Assembly (NCBI GenBank): GCA_905182995.1
Contig: CAJJDP010000049.1
Coordinates: 195,286-259,285, forward strand
Source: Paramecium octaurelia
Lineage: Eukaryota; Ciliophora; Oligohymenophorea; Peniculida; Parameciidae
Direction of reading: 5' to 3'
DNA: 64,000 bases
Shown here: in pieces, positions 15,713 to 27,800 of the stretch
How the letters are laid out: each line of letters opens with the position of its first letter
Position numbering within the stretch: the stretch's first letter is position 1
Program-made: the position numbers and the translations under genes
The notes under the pieces: generated by a model
Told to the model about the DNA's origin: nothing
Databases searched by the model: none
The model's input: only the letters and a program-made list of their open reading frames with translations

Positions 15713-17008
15713 TTTAAATAAAATAATCTAAAATGTATTATTATTAATTTTACTAAAATCATTGAATTTTACTTATATATATCCGAATTCCATCAATCTT
15801 TAAAGCTCAAATATTTATCAAGCCTAATAAAAAATAAATTATCCCGTCTAAATTTTATAGGACACATTAATTTATCTTTCTGGGTTGTCATAACTTAGAA
15901 TGTTCAAATTTATTATTCTTCCTTCTTTAATCTGAAGTACCAGGCAAAGTGCATCACAACAATGAGAATTTTTCTCCGACTTAAATTAACACAGCTTTCA
16001 CGCTTGAATTAATTTTAATATGAAAGGATGAAAAATGATGAAATTTAATTAATAATTTAGATTTTTTATAGTAAAAAAAATTAATAAATATAAAGATTAA
16101 TTGAATTTCATTTATTTACTTCTTGAGATATTATAAAACTAGTCTCATTGAATTCTTCTCAATAAGATCATAGCAATTATCATTATTTTTATAATATGGC
16201 TTTCAATTATTTTATAGTTGAGATTTCACAATATAACATTTAGACCATTTTATTAGAAAATTTAGTTAATTCTTTGTTTAACTATAAAAGGACTAATAAA
16301 TTGCAATTTAAAGCTATTGTAATCCGATATTTTACTGAACCTATTATTTAATAATTTGGCACTTGCAACTAATGCTATTAAGATATGGATGCTGACTATT
16401 CAAATGTATTCTTCATAAAATTTTGTTTAAACCTATTTTTGAAATTAAATATTACTTTATTCTAGAAGTCTAACAATTATATTTTAAAATATATAATAAT
16501 AATTATAAAATACATTACAATAAAATTACATCTCTATAAAATAATTTATAATATGAACATATCCACTCAGTTAGATAATCAGTATGTATCATATAGAAAG
16601 GCCAATAATAATTGGAAATATAAAATTATATTTTCTAATTCCAATTAAATAAATGTTATGGTTTTATAAATATGGCAAAAATTTTAGTGTAAAAACTAAC
16701 CATTTGAATTCTTTAACTATTATAAAAATAGATAGAATGACTTGTTAAACAAGTTTATGAACAAATGGCTTAATTTAATATAATAAGATTTTTCATATTA
16801 TTTCCATTTTTATATTATTTCTAGAATAGTAATGGGTAAAGATAATTTGTTTAAGAAGGACAGGTTTAATGTTATAGCACATTGCTCTTTTTCAAATTGA
16901 ATAGGAAAAGTTTTTCGAGATTAGTCTAAGAATTATTGTATTATAACAGAGACTAATGATGGATATTTTAGATGGTATTTGATATTTGTGCATGATATAT
17001 TATATAAA
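15713..17008. other. Intergenic region, about 1.3 kb, one doubtful ORF
   Basis: Spacer between the PTEN start and the hemoglobin stop, both minus strand. The only sizeable ciliate-code frame is on the plus strand, 16553-16900 (115 codons, starting MNISTQLDNQ, with INVMVLQIWQKFQCKNQPFEF). The same frame stays open after its TGA up to the hemoglobin gene. It has no recognised domain, and with TGA as sole stop a frame this long can be chance. No RNA gene or repeat was seen. Confidence 0.4.
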
Positions 17009-17390
17009 TCAGGCTGTGACGACGTCTCCTCTAACTGTTTCTGCAACAGCGACGGTTTATTCAACCAAATCAGCAGCAACACCAGCAGAGGTCAATGCAC
17101 TTCTCAAGTGTCCAATGACTGTTGTGAATTGGGCATTTGTGACTCCCATGTTGGCATGAACTTCCTTCAAGTTCTAATAAATATTAACATAAAATTAGTA
17201 CTCTGCCTCCCCATGCCTTTGGTCCTCCAAGAGCAGCACATAAAAATGATGCTGTCTTGTTTGTTTAGTCAGCCATGTTGATTCCATTGAAGAAATTGGC
17301 AACAGTGGCATCAGCTTGGATGTTAGCATAAAATTATGCTGTAACAGCTGTGACAGCGGCTTCACCTCCTAATTATTCAAAGAGTGTCAT
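17009..17390 (-). CDS. Truncated (2/2) hemoglobin, group I
   Basis: 117 residues after removal of one 28-nt intron (17174-17201). The start MTLFEQLGG and end VRGDVVTA line up over the whole length with the short hemoglobin of Paramecium caudatum. Family landmarks are present: the B-helix AQFYANI with the distal Tyr, [16 protein letters not shown] in the E region, and the proximal heme-ligating His in LKEVHANMG. 2/2 hemoglobins bind O2 or NO with high affinity; in Paramecium this abundant cytosolic protein is thought to store or carry oxygen. Codons are more GC-rich than in neighbouring genes, which suggests strong expression. The intron separates GGPKAWGGR from NLKEVHANM, at or near the intron site known in Paramecium hemoglobin genes. 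Confidence 0.97.
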
Positions 17391-17974
17391 TTTTGAGTTT
17401 CTGGATTGTTTATTAATGAATTTTTTGGATATGTTGGGTAGTTTTGAACCTAAGAAAATTAAAGATATTTCATAATCGAATAAATTAAAGCAAGATATTA
17501 CGTACTATTGGTGTTATAATGTATATAAATTATTAACTAATTTATTGACTCTTAAAATTTCCCTACAAGAAGGACACGAGCATTTTGGTAAATGCATAAT
17601 CGCTATCTAACAGTTAAATTACATAACTATTATTAGATCTAATGTTATCATCGTACCTCAACACAGATATTAATTATCAAAATTAAATTTAATGTCATAA
17701 ATATGGTTTTGTAATCAAATCTATAATAAAATACAAAAAGAATGGTATTTAATTCAAAATTATTATTCTGCCTGATCATAAAGAGTTATTGAATAAAATA
17801 ATATAACTAAGTTACATAAATATTCAATTCAAATGATCTTAGACCAAAGTATCAAAATGCTTTATAAGAATGTTTCATAGTGGGATAAATTATTGTGATA
17901 CTTGAGTATAAAATAGAAGGTTTGAATGTGTGTAAATTTATCAAATCAATTATTTATATAATTTGAAATTATAA
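17391..17974. other. Divergent intergenic spacer
   Basis: 584 bp of AT-rich DNA between the hemoglobin start (minus) and the MORN gene start (plus). It must hold both promoters. No conserved element, RNA gene or repeat was recognised. Confidence 0.5.
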
Positions 17975-19181
17975 ATGGGTAATTGTCAAGCATGTATGAA
18001 TGACCCATAAAATATAAATGAATATGGTGCTCATTAGAATGCTAAACAAGCATCTTTACACTCAATAGTTAGAAGATCTTAACCTTTTTCAAAAGCATCT
18101 TTAGCTGAGATTGTAAATGCATCATAGCATTAATTGAGAACAAGTCAGAAACCTTCGATCAATATTCAAAAGGAGGCATCATTGTCTATGGTTGGAGATG
18201 GTGCAGATATTTAAAAATAAAAAACAAACTCAGAATAACTAATTTCAATGCATTGCCCAATAGCAAAACTGGCATAGCCTTGGGGTAGACCAGCCAGTGA
18301 ACTCTAAAGTTTGATAGGATCAAAAGTCAAAATGGTCCTTAGCAAATTAAAGGAGTATTAATATACTAGAGGGGATGATCCAGAAGCAGTATTTTTAGAG
18401 CCATAAATATTTGAACAAGGAATGGTTTATGATGGATAATGGAAATATGGATTAAGACAGGGTAGAGGTATTGAATTGGTTAAATATGACAGGGAGACAA
18501 GTTTGGAAAGAAGGTAGTTATTATGAAGGGTATTGGAAAACTAGTTGTGCTCATGGTCATGGTAGATTGATACATGCAGATGGAGATTATTATGAGGGAG
18601 AATGGGATAATGACAAAGGTAAAGTATAGTAAGTATAATAATAGCACATGGTTAAGGGAAATATGTGCATGCTGATGGGGCAAGTTATGAAGGTAATTGG
18701 AAAGATGATAAGTAAGATGGATTAGGACATGAAATATGGCCTGATGGTACAAGTTACAAAGGAGCATATATTTAAAGTAAAAAAGAAGGACATGGGATAT
18801 TTAAATGGCCAGATGGATCATATTATGAAGGCGAATTCTTAGACAATGCCATTCATGGGATAGGAACCTATGTTTGGGGAGATGGGAGGACCTTTATAGG
18901 GTAATGGAGATAAAATAAAATGCATGGATTAGGAGAGTTCAAATGGGCAGACGGGAGAAGATATAAAGGATCTTATTAGAATGACAAGAAATAGGGTTAT
19001 GGGACATTTGATTGGCGTAAGTATATTTACCATTCCTATAGCTGATGGATCAAAATACGTGGGAGAATGGCATGATGGCAAATAACATGGGTTAGGTTCG
19101 GTGGTTGATGAAAAAGGCGAAGAACACAGAGGAAGATGGGACAATGGCACATTATTGGAGTGGATTACTTAAAAGGATTGA
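17975..19181 (+). CDS. MORN-repeat protein with N-myristoylation signal
   Basis: 376 residues after three introns (18468-18492, 18619-18644, 19017-19041; 25, 26, 25 nt). The N-terminus MGNCQAC is a textbook N-myristoylation site followed by cysteines for palmitoylation, so membrane anchoring is likely. About 130 Ser/Gln-rich residues follow. From about residue 150 to the end there are 8-9 MORN repeats of the form YxGxWxxxxxHGxGxxxxxDG ([57 protein letters not shown]). MORN repeats bind lipids or act as scaffolds, often at cortical or ciliary structures in protists. Without the first intron the frame breaks between GRG and RQVWKEG; with it the repeat reads through. The next gene starts 33 bp downstream on the same strand. 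Confidence 0.92.
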
Positions 19182-19214
19182 TAGTTTATTTAATTAACTA
19201 AAGAGTATATTCAA

Positions 19215-21067
19215 ATGGCTTTTGTATATAGAAGTGAAAACAGAGGAACTTACATTCCAAAAACTGAATAAGTGGGACCTGGACAATATGATCACATCCC
19301 TGAAATAGAAAATAGGGCCAATCACCATCCCTTTAATTCAACTGTCGAAAGAATAAATAAATCCAATAATCCTAATCCTATTCCTGGCCCTGGAACTTAC
19401 AACATGCAAGGGTCCTTCGAATGCCAAAAAGTAATCTTTTAATCAGACGAACAAGAAATCAAAATTTTGGAAGTACCTAAACCAATATCAGTTTTCAGAT
19501 CCACTACTGTGAGATTTAAAGAGGATAGATTTGAAGGACCTAGGTATAATCAACTTATTCTATCCTTAGTCCGACTCAATACTTTTAAGATGAAAGGTAG
19601 AAATTTCATTCAGCCGGTTAAGCCAATCGCCCTAAAAAACTTAATGTTTTGGATCAATTAGCTAGGGAAAAAAAATACTTAAGCATACCCTCAATTCCTT
19701 CTAATGTTCATCAAGGCTACATTGAGAATAAAGGTTATAATACTCAAAACTATATAAAGACAATCAGTTGGAATAAAATCCTGTTGACATATCTAATGAT
19801 GTTGGACCAGGATCTTACGATCTTAAAAGTACATTCAACAATACAAAACCAAGAGGAGTCTCATGGCATAAGCCAAGAAGCTAAGACAAAAAAGATTATT
19901 AGTCACCTATCGGCCCTGGTTATTATGACATATGCGGTCAATCCTAACCTATGTACTAAATGAAGCCAACCACAGCATTCAGTTCTAAACAAAGTCGCTA
20001 TTCGGATTTTAAATTTTAAAATTTCAAATACAACACTGGATTTATCAAAAAAGGATTAGATAATAAATAATATAGTTTTCATTAATCTACTAATCCAACA
20101 ACTACAGCCAGAGAAACTGATGTTGAATCAGAATATAGTTACATCGAAGTATTTTATATCATTCAAATAGGATGCGACACCAGGTCCTGGTTACTATGAA
20201 AATGCCTCTACTCAGTAAACGATTTCTTAATTTTTAAATAAATCTTAAGCTAAAGGTTCAATTAAAACTAGAACGAAACGATTTCAATCAAAATCATAGC
20301 ATACTCCTGGTCCTGGCAGTTATTAATTGGAAGTAACTGCTCATAGACATAAAGGCGCTTAACCTCCATTTTTGATAAGCAAATCTAGATTTGAAGAATA
20401 ATTGTCAGTGACTCCTGCTCCTGGGTCATATATAGCTGCGAATACAATAGAATAAAGATTGATCTCGAAATTAATGAAGGCTCCATTAGGATAGTTTGGA
20501 GTTAATGAGAATAGATTCAAAGAACAAAAGTTATTAGTTCCTGGCCCTGGAGCATATGAAGTTGATAAAATTGAGGATGCAAAAAAAGACAAGAAATTAC
20601 CAGAACAAAAGGGAACTTATGCTTTTACGAGTCATGCTCCAAAAAGTTAGGATTTATCAATTCCAAATATCAATCCAGCCCCAGGTGCATATAATGTTAA
20701 TTAACATACAATTGCTAATAAAATTCTAAAACCAGAGGAGGATGATCCTAAATTGGCAGTTATTAAACCACCATTTGGTGTTGGTGCTCAAAGATGGAAG
20801 ATAAAAGAAGCGAATGAAGATGAAGAAGATGATGAACCTACTTATTTAGACAAATCACCATAAAATCAATTAGGATTATTTAAAAAGAAAAAAAAAGATC
20901 CTCCTCCATTTATGTGCAAAGTAATTATATAATATTGATATCAATAGTAAGAAAGATTTTCAAAAAGTGTTCCTAAGAATAATCAACCTGGTCCTATGGA
21001 TTATGCTGATGGAATGTTTCCTAATTGGAATAAAAGAACATTTAATATCATTTTTGCTGAAATTTGA
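19215..21067 (+). CDS. STPG2: Sperm-tail PG-rich repeat protein, STPG2-like
   Basis: 583 residues after four introns (19544-19569, 19734-19759, 20149-20170, 20921-20947). The protein carries a series of STPGR motifs spaced about 35-70 residues apart: PGPGTYNM, GPGSYDLKSTF, GPGYYDI, TPGPGYYEN, TPGPGSYQL, APGSYIAA, VPGPGAYEV, APGAYNV and QPGPMDYAD. The motif KKYLSIPSIPSNVHQGY near residue 135 is the SIPS(I)PS...GY segment typical of STPG2, which supports that subgroup over ODF3. PG-rich repeat proteins bind microtubules and occur inside doublet microtubules of cilia and sperm tails, so an axonemal role is likely. The intron at 19734 ends in AAG; it is supported because removing it restores a continuous homologous frame. 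Confidence 0.9.
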
Positions 21068-21854
21068 ATATCATTTTAATTATTTTATTATATTCAATTA
21101 AACTCTTCTTTAATCAATAAAACTACAAAACCTTTTCCATTTAACCTTAATTTTATGAGATAATGTTAAAAAATTCAAAAGGATCCATTATTAAATCGTA
21201 TTATTAAATAAAAAATGATTCTAATATAATCAATTAACTTTTATTTTGTATCTCTAAAGTAACTCATTTCTAACCAACCTATTTAAATAACAAAAACAAA
21301 AAAATATCTCAAAAAGCAAACCCATTTAAATAGTATCTTCTTTTGATAAAACTTAATATCTTAAAGGAAAAATAAACATTAATTGCCTTTCATCTGAACA
21401 AAAGATAATTAAAGGCTATGACTTTTTTTAACTTATAAAGCACTTGTAATTAACCAAAAAATTATGCCAAGATTCAGAAGTCGATTACTTTATTAAAAAG
21501 AATGCTATTAATACCTAGGAGTATACTTATTAGAATGCAAGTTTTTGGATATATAAAAATAGTAAAATACCCATCCCTTTACATAATGCCATTTACAATT
21601 TTTCGAGATAATTTCAATGCAGATCCTAAGTCCTATTTGAATAAAATTTAAATTGAATAGAAAATTCAGATATCGTTATTGGAAGAGACAAAATAAGGGT
21701 AAGAACTTACAAACGATTTTATCAATATTTCTTGCCCATGATAAATAGCCGTTAAAATTATTATTATAATTGTGCGAAAAATTGTATCCCCCTTGCTATA
21801 AAAACTCAAAATTAATATTTTATTTTAGTTATAATAACACTAAAGTAATCGATA
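21068..21854 (+). other. Unresolved, partly coding-looking stretch before the giant GTPase
   Basis: Ciliate-code frames here look protein-like in pieces but do not join through plausible introns. One frame runs from an ATG at about 21174 (MLKNSKGSIIKSYYQ) and is open to about 21740 (ending QELTNDFINISCP). Another frame over about 21350-21640 reads FDKTQYLKGKINI, CQDSEVDYFIKKNAIN and NASFWIYKNSKIPIP. The two look like parts of one protein with frame changes. This may be a decayed gene or one whose splicing I could not work out. No known domain was recognised. Confidence 0.35.
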
Positions 21855-24800
21855 ATGTCTGCATTATCAAAATACAATAAGACTTTGGAGTTGTAAAGCA
21901 TAGTGGAAGATAAATTAATTAATATTTTTTCTTCAGAGGAAGTTTTTACAAAAATAATAAACCTTTTCCTCGGTAGATTGAAAAAAAAAGATGATAAAAA
22001 ATTGGCTGTCGACTACCTTATTTCCAAATTTCCAAACAATAATAGCCTGAATAGTCTGAGGGCAGGAGCGTTTACTAGGTTTTGGAATACATTAAGAGTA
22101 GATGATTATGGATTAACAGAGAATATGAGAATTAATTTGTAGTATGATAGAATGCATAATGTAATTTAAAATAAAGATTGGAGAAGTCTTCATTAACTTT
22201 TAGAAGAATAAGACTTTTTTGAAATTTGTAGATTTCCAACGTCTTTAAGAACTAATAAACATATATTTGAAAAACTTCAACATCATGGTATTAGAATTGT
22301 TGAATTAATGTTGCAATGTAGAAATACTTCATTTTAATTAAATTCTATTATTTTGAAAAATTTGATATTTTTTTTTTTTCTACCTAAAGAATTAGAGATA
22401 AGCAACTAAGAAAAAACCGGACTATATCAAATATTAGGAGAAATATTATGTAATAGTTGGATTTAATTTGAATATCATCATCACTAGTTGTTATAGAAAA
22501 ATTAAGACTAACTTCAGTTAAAAAATCTAAAAGACATATTAATTTTGGTGTAGAAAGATTCAAAAATGTTATATGAATCAATAATTCAATTAGTGAATAA
22601 ATTACTAAATTATGATACTACAAGTAATTTAAATTATGTGATTGTTGAGAATTTGATAGAAAAATTATTACCAATAAATTTTGATCTTTAAATTACTTTT
22701 TATTTGATGTGCTTCTATTGTTTAATTAGCTTTGACAATCATTTTAGAAAAATTTTGGCCTAAAAAAATAGAGTATAAAAGTATACATTACTTAATTAAT
22801 ACATTTAATGCAGAGTGAGTTAAAATAATCAACTTAATAAGGAGCTAATCAATTAAGTCCAGTCGTATAACAAAAATTAATGTATCAAAAAAGAAGAATT
22901 GGATAAATGGAAAATTTGGTCTATCAGAGAATTGATAGAATATGTTATTGAAGAAAACTTTTATAATGTGATTAAAAAATTGCATGTTATAAACTTGAAT
23001 TCATAGGCATATTCATAATAAAATCCAAAATTTTTTAATTTGCTGACAAATATAAGTGCCGAAAAGATACGTAAAGTAGCAAAACTATTAGAAATTCTTA
23101 TTAAAGAGGATAGTTTAATTAAAGTTGTTTTGATATTAGAATAATAAAAATAAAATTACCTTCCTCAAGAATTAGAAAGTATTCTTAGAATAGTATTAGA
23201 AAACTCATATTAAAGCATCATTAATTTTTAACTACTTTATTCTGTTTTATCATAAGATATGAGTCAAACTGAGAAGGAAAATATTATAAAGGTGGCTGAA
23301 TATGATGAAAATTTACCAATTGAATAGAAAATTTAAATGCTCTCCAATTTTTCTTCTGATCAGTTGNGGAATACATTAAGAGTAGATGATTATGGATTAA
23401 CAGAGAATATGAGAATTAATTTGTAGTATGATAGAATGCATAATGTAATTTAAAATAAAGATTGGAGAAGTCTTCATTAACTTTTAGAAGAATAAGACTT
23501 TTTTGAAATTTGTAGATTTCCAACGTCTTTAAGAACTAATAAACATATATTTGAAAAACTTCAACATCATGGTATTAGAATTGTTGAATTAATGTTGCAA
23601 TGTAGAAATACTTCATTTTAATTAAATTCTATTATTTTGAAAAATTTGATATTTTTTTTTTTTCTACCTAAAGAATTAGAGATAAGCAACTAAGAAAAAA
23701 CCGGACTATATCAAATATTAGGAGAAATATTATGTAATAGTTGGATTTAATTTGAATATCATCATCACTAGTTGTTATAGAAAAATTAAGACTAACTTCA
23801 GTTAAAAAATCTAAAAGACATATTAATTTTGGTGTAGAAAGATTCAAAAATGTTATATGAATCAATAATTCAATTAGTGAATAAATTACTAAATTATGAT
23901 ACTACAAGTAATTTAAATTATGTGATTGTTGAGAATTTGATAGAAAAATTATTACCAATAAATTTTGATCTTTAAATTACTTTTTATTTGATGTGCTTCT
24001 ATTGTTTAATTAGCTTTGACAATCATTTTAGAAAAATTTTGGCCTAAAAAAATAGAGTATAAAAGTATACATTACTTAATTAATACATTTAATGCAGAGT
24101 GAGTTAAAATAATCAACTTAATAAGGAGCTAATCAATTAAGTCCAGTCGTATAACAAAAATTAATGTATCAAAAAAGAAGAATTGGATAAATGGAAAATT
24201 TGGTCTATCAGAGAATTGATAGAATATGTTATTGAAGAAAACTTTTATAATGTGATTAAAAAATTGCATGTTATAAACTTGAATTCATAGGCATATTCAT
24301 AATAAAATCCAAAATTTTTTAATTTGCTGACAAATATAAGTGCCGAAAAGATACGTAAAGTAGCAAAACTATTAGAAATTCTTATTAAAGAGGATAGTTT
24401 AATTAAAGTTGTTTTGATATTAGAATAATAAAAATAAAATTACCTTCCTCAAGAATTAGAAAGTATTCTTAGAATAGTATTAGAAAACTCATATTAAAGC
24501 ATCATTAATTTTTAACTACTTTATTCTGTTTTATCATAAGATATGAGTCAAACTGAGAAGGAAAATATTATAAAGGTGGCTGAATATGATGAAAATTTAC
24601 CAATTGAATAGAAAATTTAAATGCTCTCCAATTTTTCTTCTGATCAGTTGAAATTGGTTTTTAATCAAAATGTACTCATTAATACTTTAATTGAATCATA
24701 TTTAACAAATTTAACTAAAAATCATTCTTAACTCCTTGAAGTCTTAAGAAGATTGTTTTAAATAAACTAACAGCTAGAACAGTAGAATTAACATACCAAA

Positions 24801-27800
24801 CTATTCTCTCCACTTTGCAAATATTTATAAATTGATTAAATCCATCTATTAATATATCAAAATAGATTAGTTTAGATTTCTTTAGATGATTATAAGATAA
24901 CTATTAGTCTATTATATAAGGTGTTCAGCAAATTATAAGGATAAAATCAGTAGGAAGATTTCAAAATGGCCTTAGAAAGTACTTCAATATTTCCATCAAT
25001 CTATTGTTTCAATCATTTTCTTTATTTATTTTTAAGTCATCGTAGTTTGGAATAAATAACAAATATTTTTACATTAGTTTATTATTGGTAGAAATAATTA
25101 ATATAACAATTACAGGTTAGTGCTGAATTATTTTGTAAATAAGATCCTAATACTTATAGCGAACAATTTTCAAAAATTAACTATTTTGACATAAATTCAT
25201 TAGAAGTAACAAAACTACAATAAAAAATAATGAGTGATATTTATCCAAGGTCTCTAAATATCTCCTTGGAAGATTTTAACATTTCGTTGACTTTATTGAA
25301 TAGATAGTAATAGGAAGAATTTGTGCAGAATTGGATTCAAAAAGTTAAAGACCCTGAAGCTTTTAAATAATTAATACCATTCTTCTTTAATATTATAAAA
25401 AGAGGAGAACCATCATCTGAATTCTTAACCATTATTAATAAATAAATAATAAAATAAGAAGAATTAAGAACTAAATATGGTTGTTTTAATTAAAAATCCA
25501 TATTTTAAATATTTTATAATAATGCGGATGATGAATTAAAAGTTATGCTTCTAAAACTTATAAGTAAACAATACCCGATTCCATTACTATACAGAACTTC
25601 TTACTTTACAAAAGATGGAGAAGAGGAAAAACTAACATTTAACATAAATACATTCTATGTATTTGAGGAAAATTATTCTATCATTAATTTAAGTTTGGCA
25701 AACTAATAAAAAAGAATAGGTAAAACAGATTTAATTAATAAAATTTTTTATAAACAATATAAATTTGAAATATCAGACAACAATTATTTGAATAAACAGA
25801 CAATTGACATTATGTATGATTTTGAATTTAACGGATCAAGAAATTTATCAGTTGCAGATGCACATGGGTTTATTCCTTATGAAATTTTAGATGATATCTT
25901 ACCTCTGTTTAGGATGTGGATTATTTAATTAGATACTGAGAGAGAAATTAGAGAAACAATTTAAAATTTAAAAAAGTTGAAATCTTTTAAAAGTAAATAA
26001 AATGTTATTTGTTTATTAATTCGAAATTCAATAAGAGATTTAGATGAGTAAGAAACTGCAGAATTATTGTATCATAATATTTAATATAAGTAAGTTATTA
26101 ATCTATCAGATAATGATCTAAATAATTAAATGAAGTAAGCTGAAATAGCATAAGCATCCAAATTTTTATTTGATTTAATCAATAAAAATAATTCTTTCAC
26201 ATTGAAATAAGATGAATACATAAATTAAATTTTTCACATGGTTAATTGTGTTTAGGATTAAAAAATTCAAATTAAATAAGTTCAAGATCTATTTAAAGAT
26301 ATTGAAAAAGAGTTGGGAATTCAAATGGAGCATGTTGATGGCTTTTATAATTAGAATGCTTTTCCATTAAGAAGCATAGAATGGTAAATCAAAAAAGAGA
26401 AAGATGAATACTAAAAAATTTAAAGGATTCGCTAAGACAAATAAACATAAGAAAAACTCAATTAAATCACTTTAAAAATAAAATAATTCCAAAATTCCAT
26501 TAATTTATAGAAACCTACATAACTTTTAATTCATTTTTGTAATATTTTTAAAAGATCAAATTACTATATATTATATCTACATTTTGTTGATAAAATTCGA
26601 AAATTTAATGAAAAAAATACCTATAAATTATAAAGAGAAAATTAGAAACTAAATGAAGAAATATAAAAATTAAGAAGAGACAAGAAGAATTTATAAACTC
26701 AAAGAGATAATTCCAGAAGTTGTACTATAAATGAATAGATAAATGAAATTCAAACATAAATTGATGAATTAGTTGCTTAATTGAAATAGAATTCTGATAT
26801 TATATCAAAAAGGAATATTGGAATAGAATTATTTTGGAGAGAAGTCATATCCTAAAGAGAGTAATGTTAACAATCAGATATTGATTTTGATCCCTCTTAA
26901 ATTGTTAAAGAAATGATCTCTAAAGGAGAACCATTTGAATTCTTAGATGGAGATTCATTAAAAATCGATTAACCATTCTTAAAACAACTAATATCTAACT
27001 TTAAGGAGCAAGGATAAGAAAGAATTTTAGTATTAAGTGTTTTAGGACCACAAAGTTCTGGCAAATCAACAATTTTAAACAAAATATTTGGATGCCATTT
27101 TTGGACAAGTGTTGGTAGATGCACTAAAGGAATATATTTGCAATTATTGAAAGTACATAACAAAGCATATTTTAATAATTTATTTGATTACATTATTATA
27201 TTGGATACTGAAGGTCTTCAGAGCCCAAACTAAGATGATTCAGAATTTGATAAAAAAATAGCACTTTTTGTATTATCAATAAGCGATATTATTCTAGTAA
27301 ATGTGAAAGGAGATATAACAAGGGATTTCAGAGAATTAGTTGAAATGTGTGTATATACTCTTGGATAAATGAAAAGTTTTACAAGTACAAAATTAATTAC
27401 TTGGTGTTTTAATTAAAATAATGATGTCAATAATCGTGATCCGTTTATAGCATAATTATTGTCAATAGCTACAAATTTAAATAAAGAATTAAGCAATTAA
27501 AATTAGGAGAATGAATAAATTGATTATAATGAAATTCTTGGAATTACTGAAGAAAATATTAAGGTTTTAGGGTTTGCATCAACTGAACATTTGTGGAAAA
27601 AAAATGATAGTGATGGTGTGTATACAAATTGGCGCCAGCTAATTCTAAATGGCACATTCTCTTCAGAAGCTTATGAATAAGGAATTCGAATAATTCAAGC
27701 ATATGTAAATAAGTTTGGAAAGGAGGACAATTTAGATGGAAGAGAATAGATGGAAAATTTAAAATGTTTTATAGACAAAATTGAAACAACCTGGAAAAGT

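Noticed and set aside
16979-17281. Plus-strand ORF rich in Cys and Ser
   Set aside because: It is the antisense shadow of the hemoglobin gene, which is unambiguous on the minus strand.
18460-18500. Frameshift in the MORN gene
   Set aside because: Removing a 25-nt GTA...CAG intron (18468-18492) restores a perfect MORN repeat ([10 protein letters not shown]) and makes the spliced length divisible by three.
22084-24650. Genuine tandem duplication inside the GTPase gene
   Set aside because: No difference between copies, a single N exactly at the junction, and the same pattern at two other N positions. A contig overlap explains all three.
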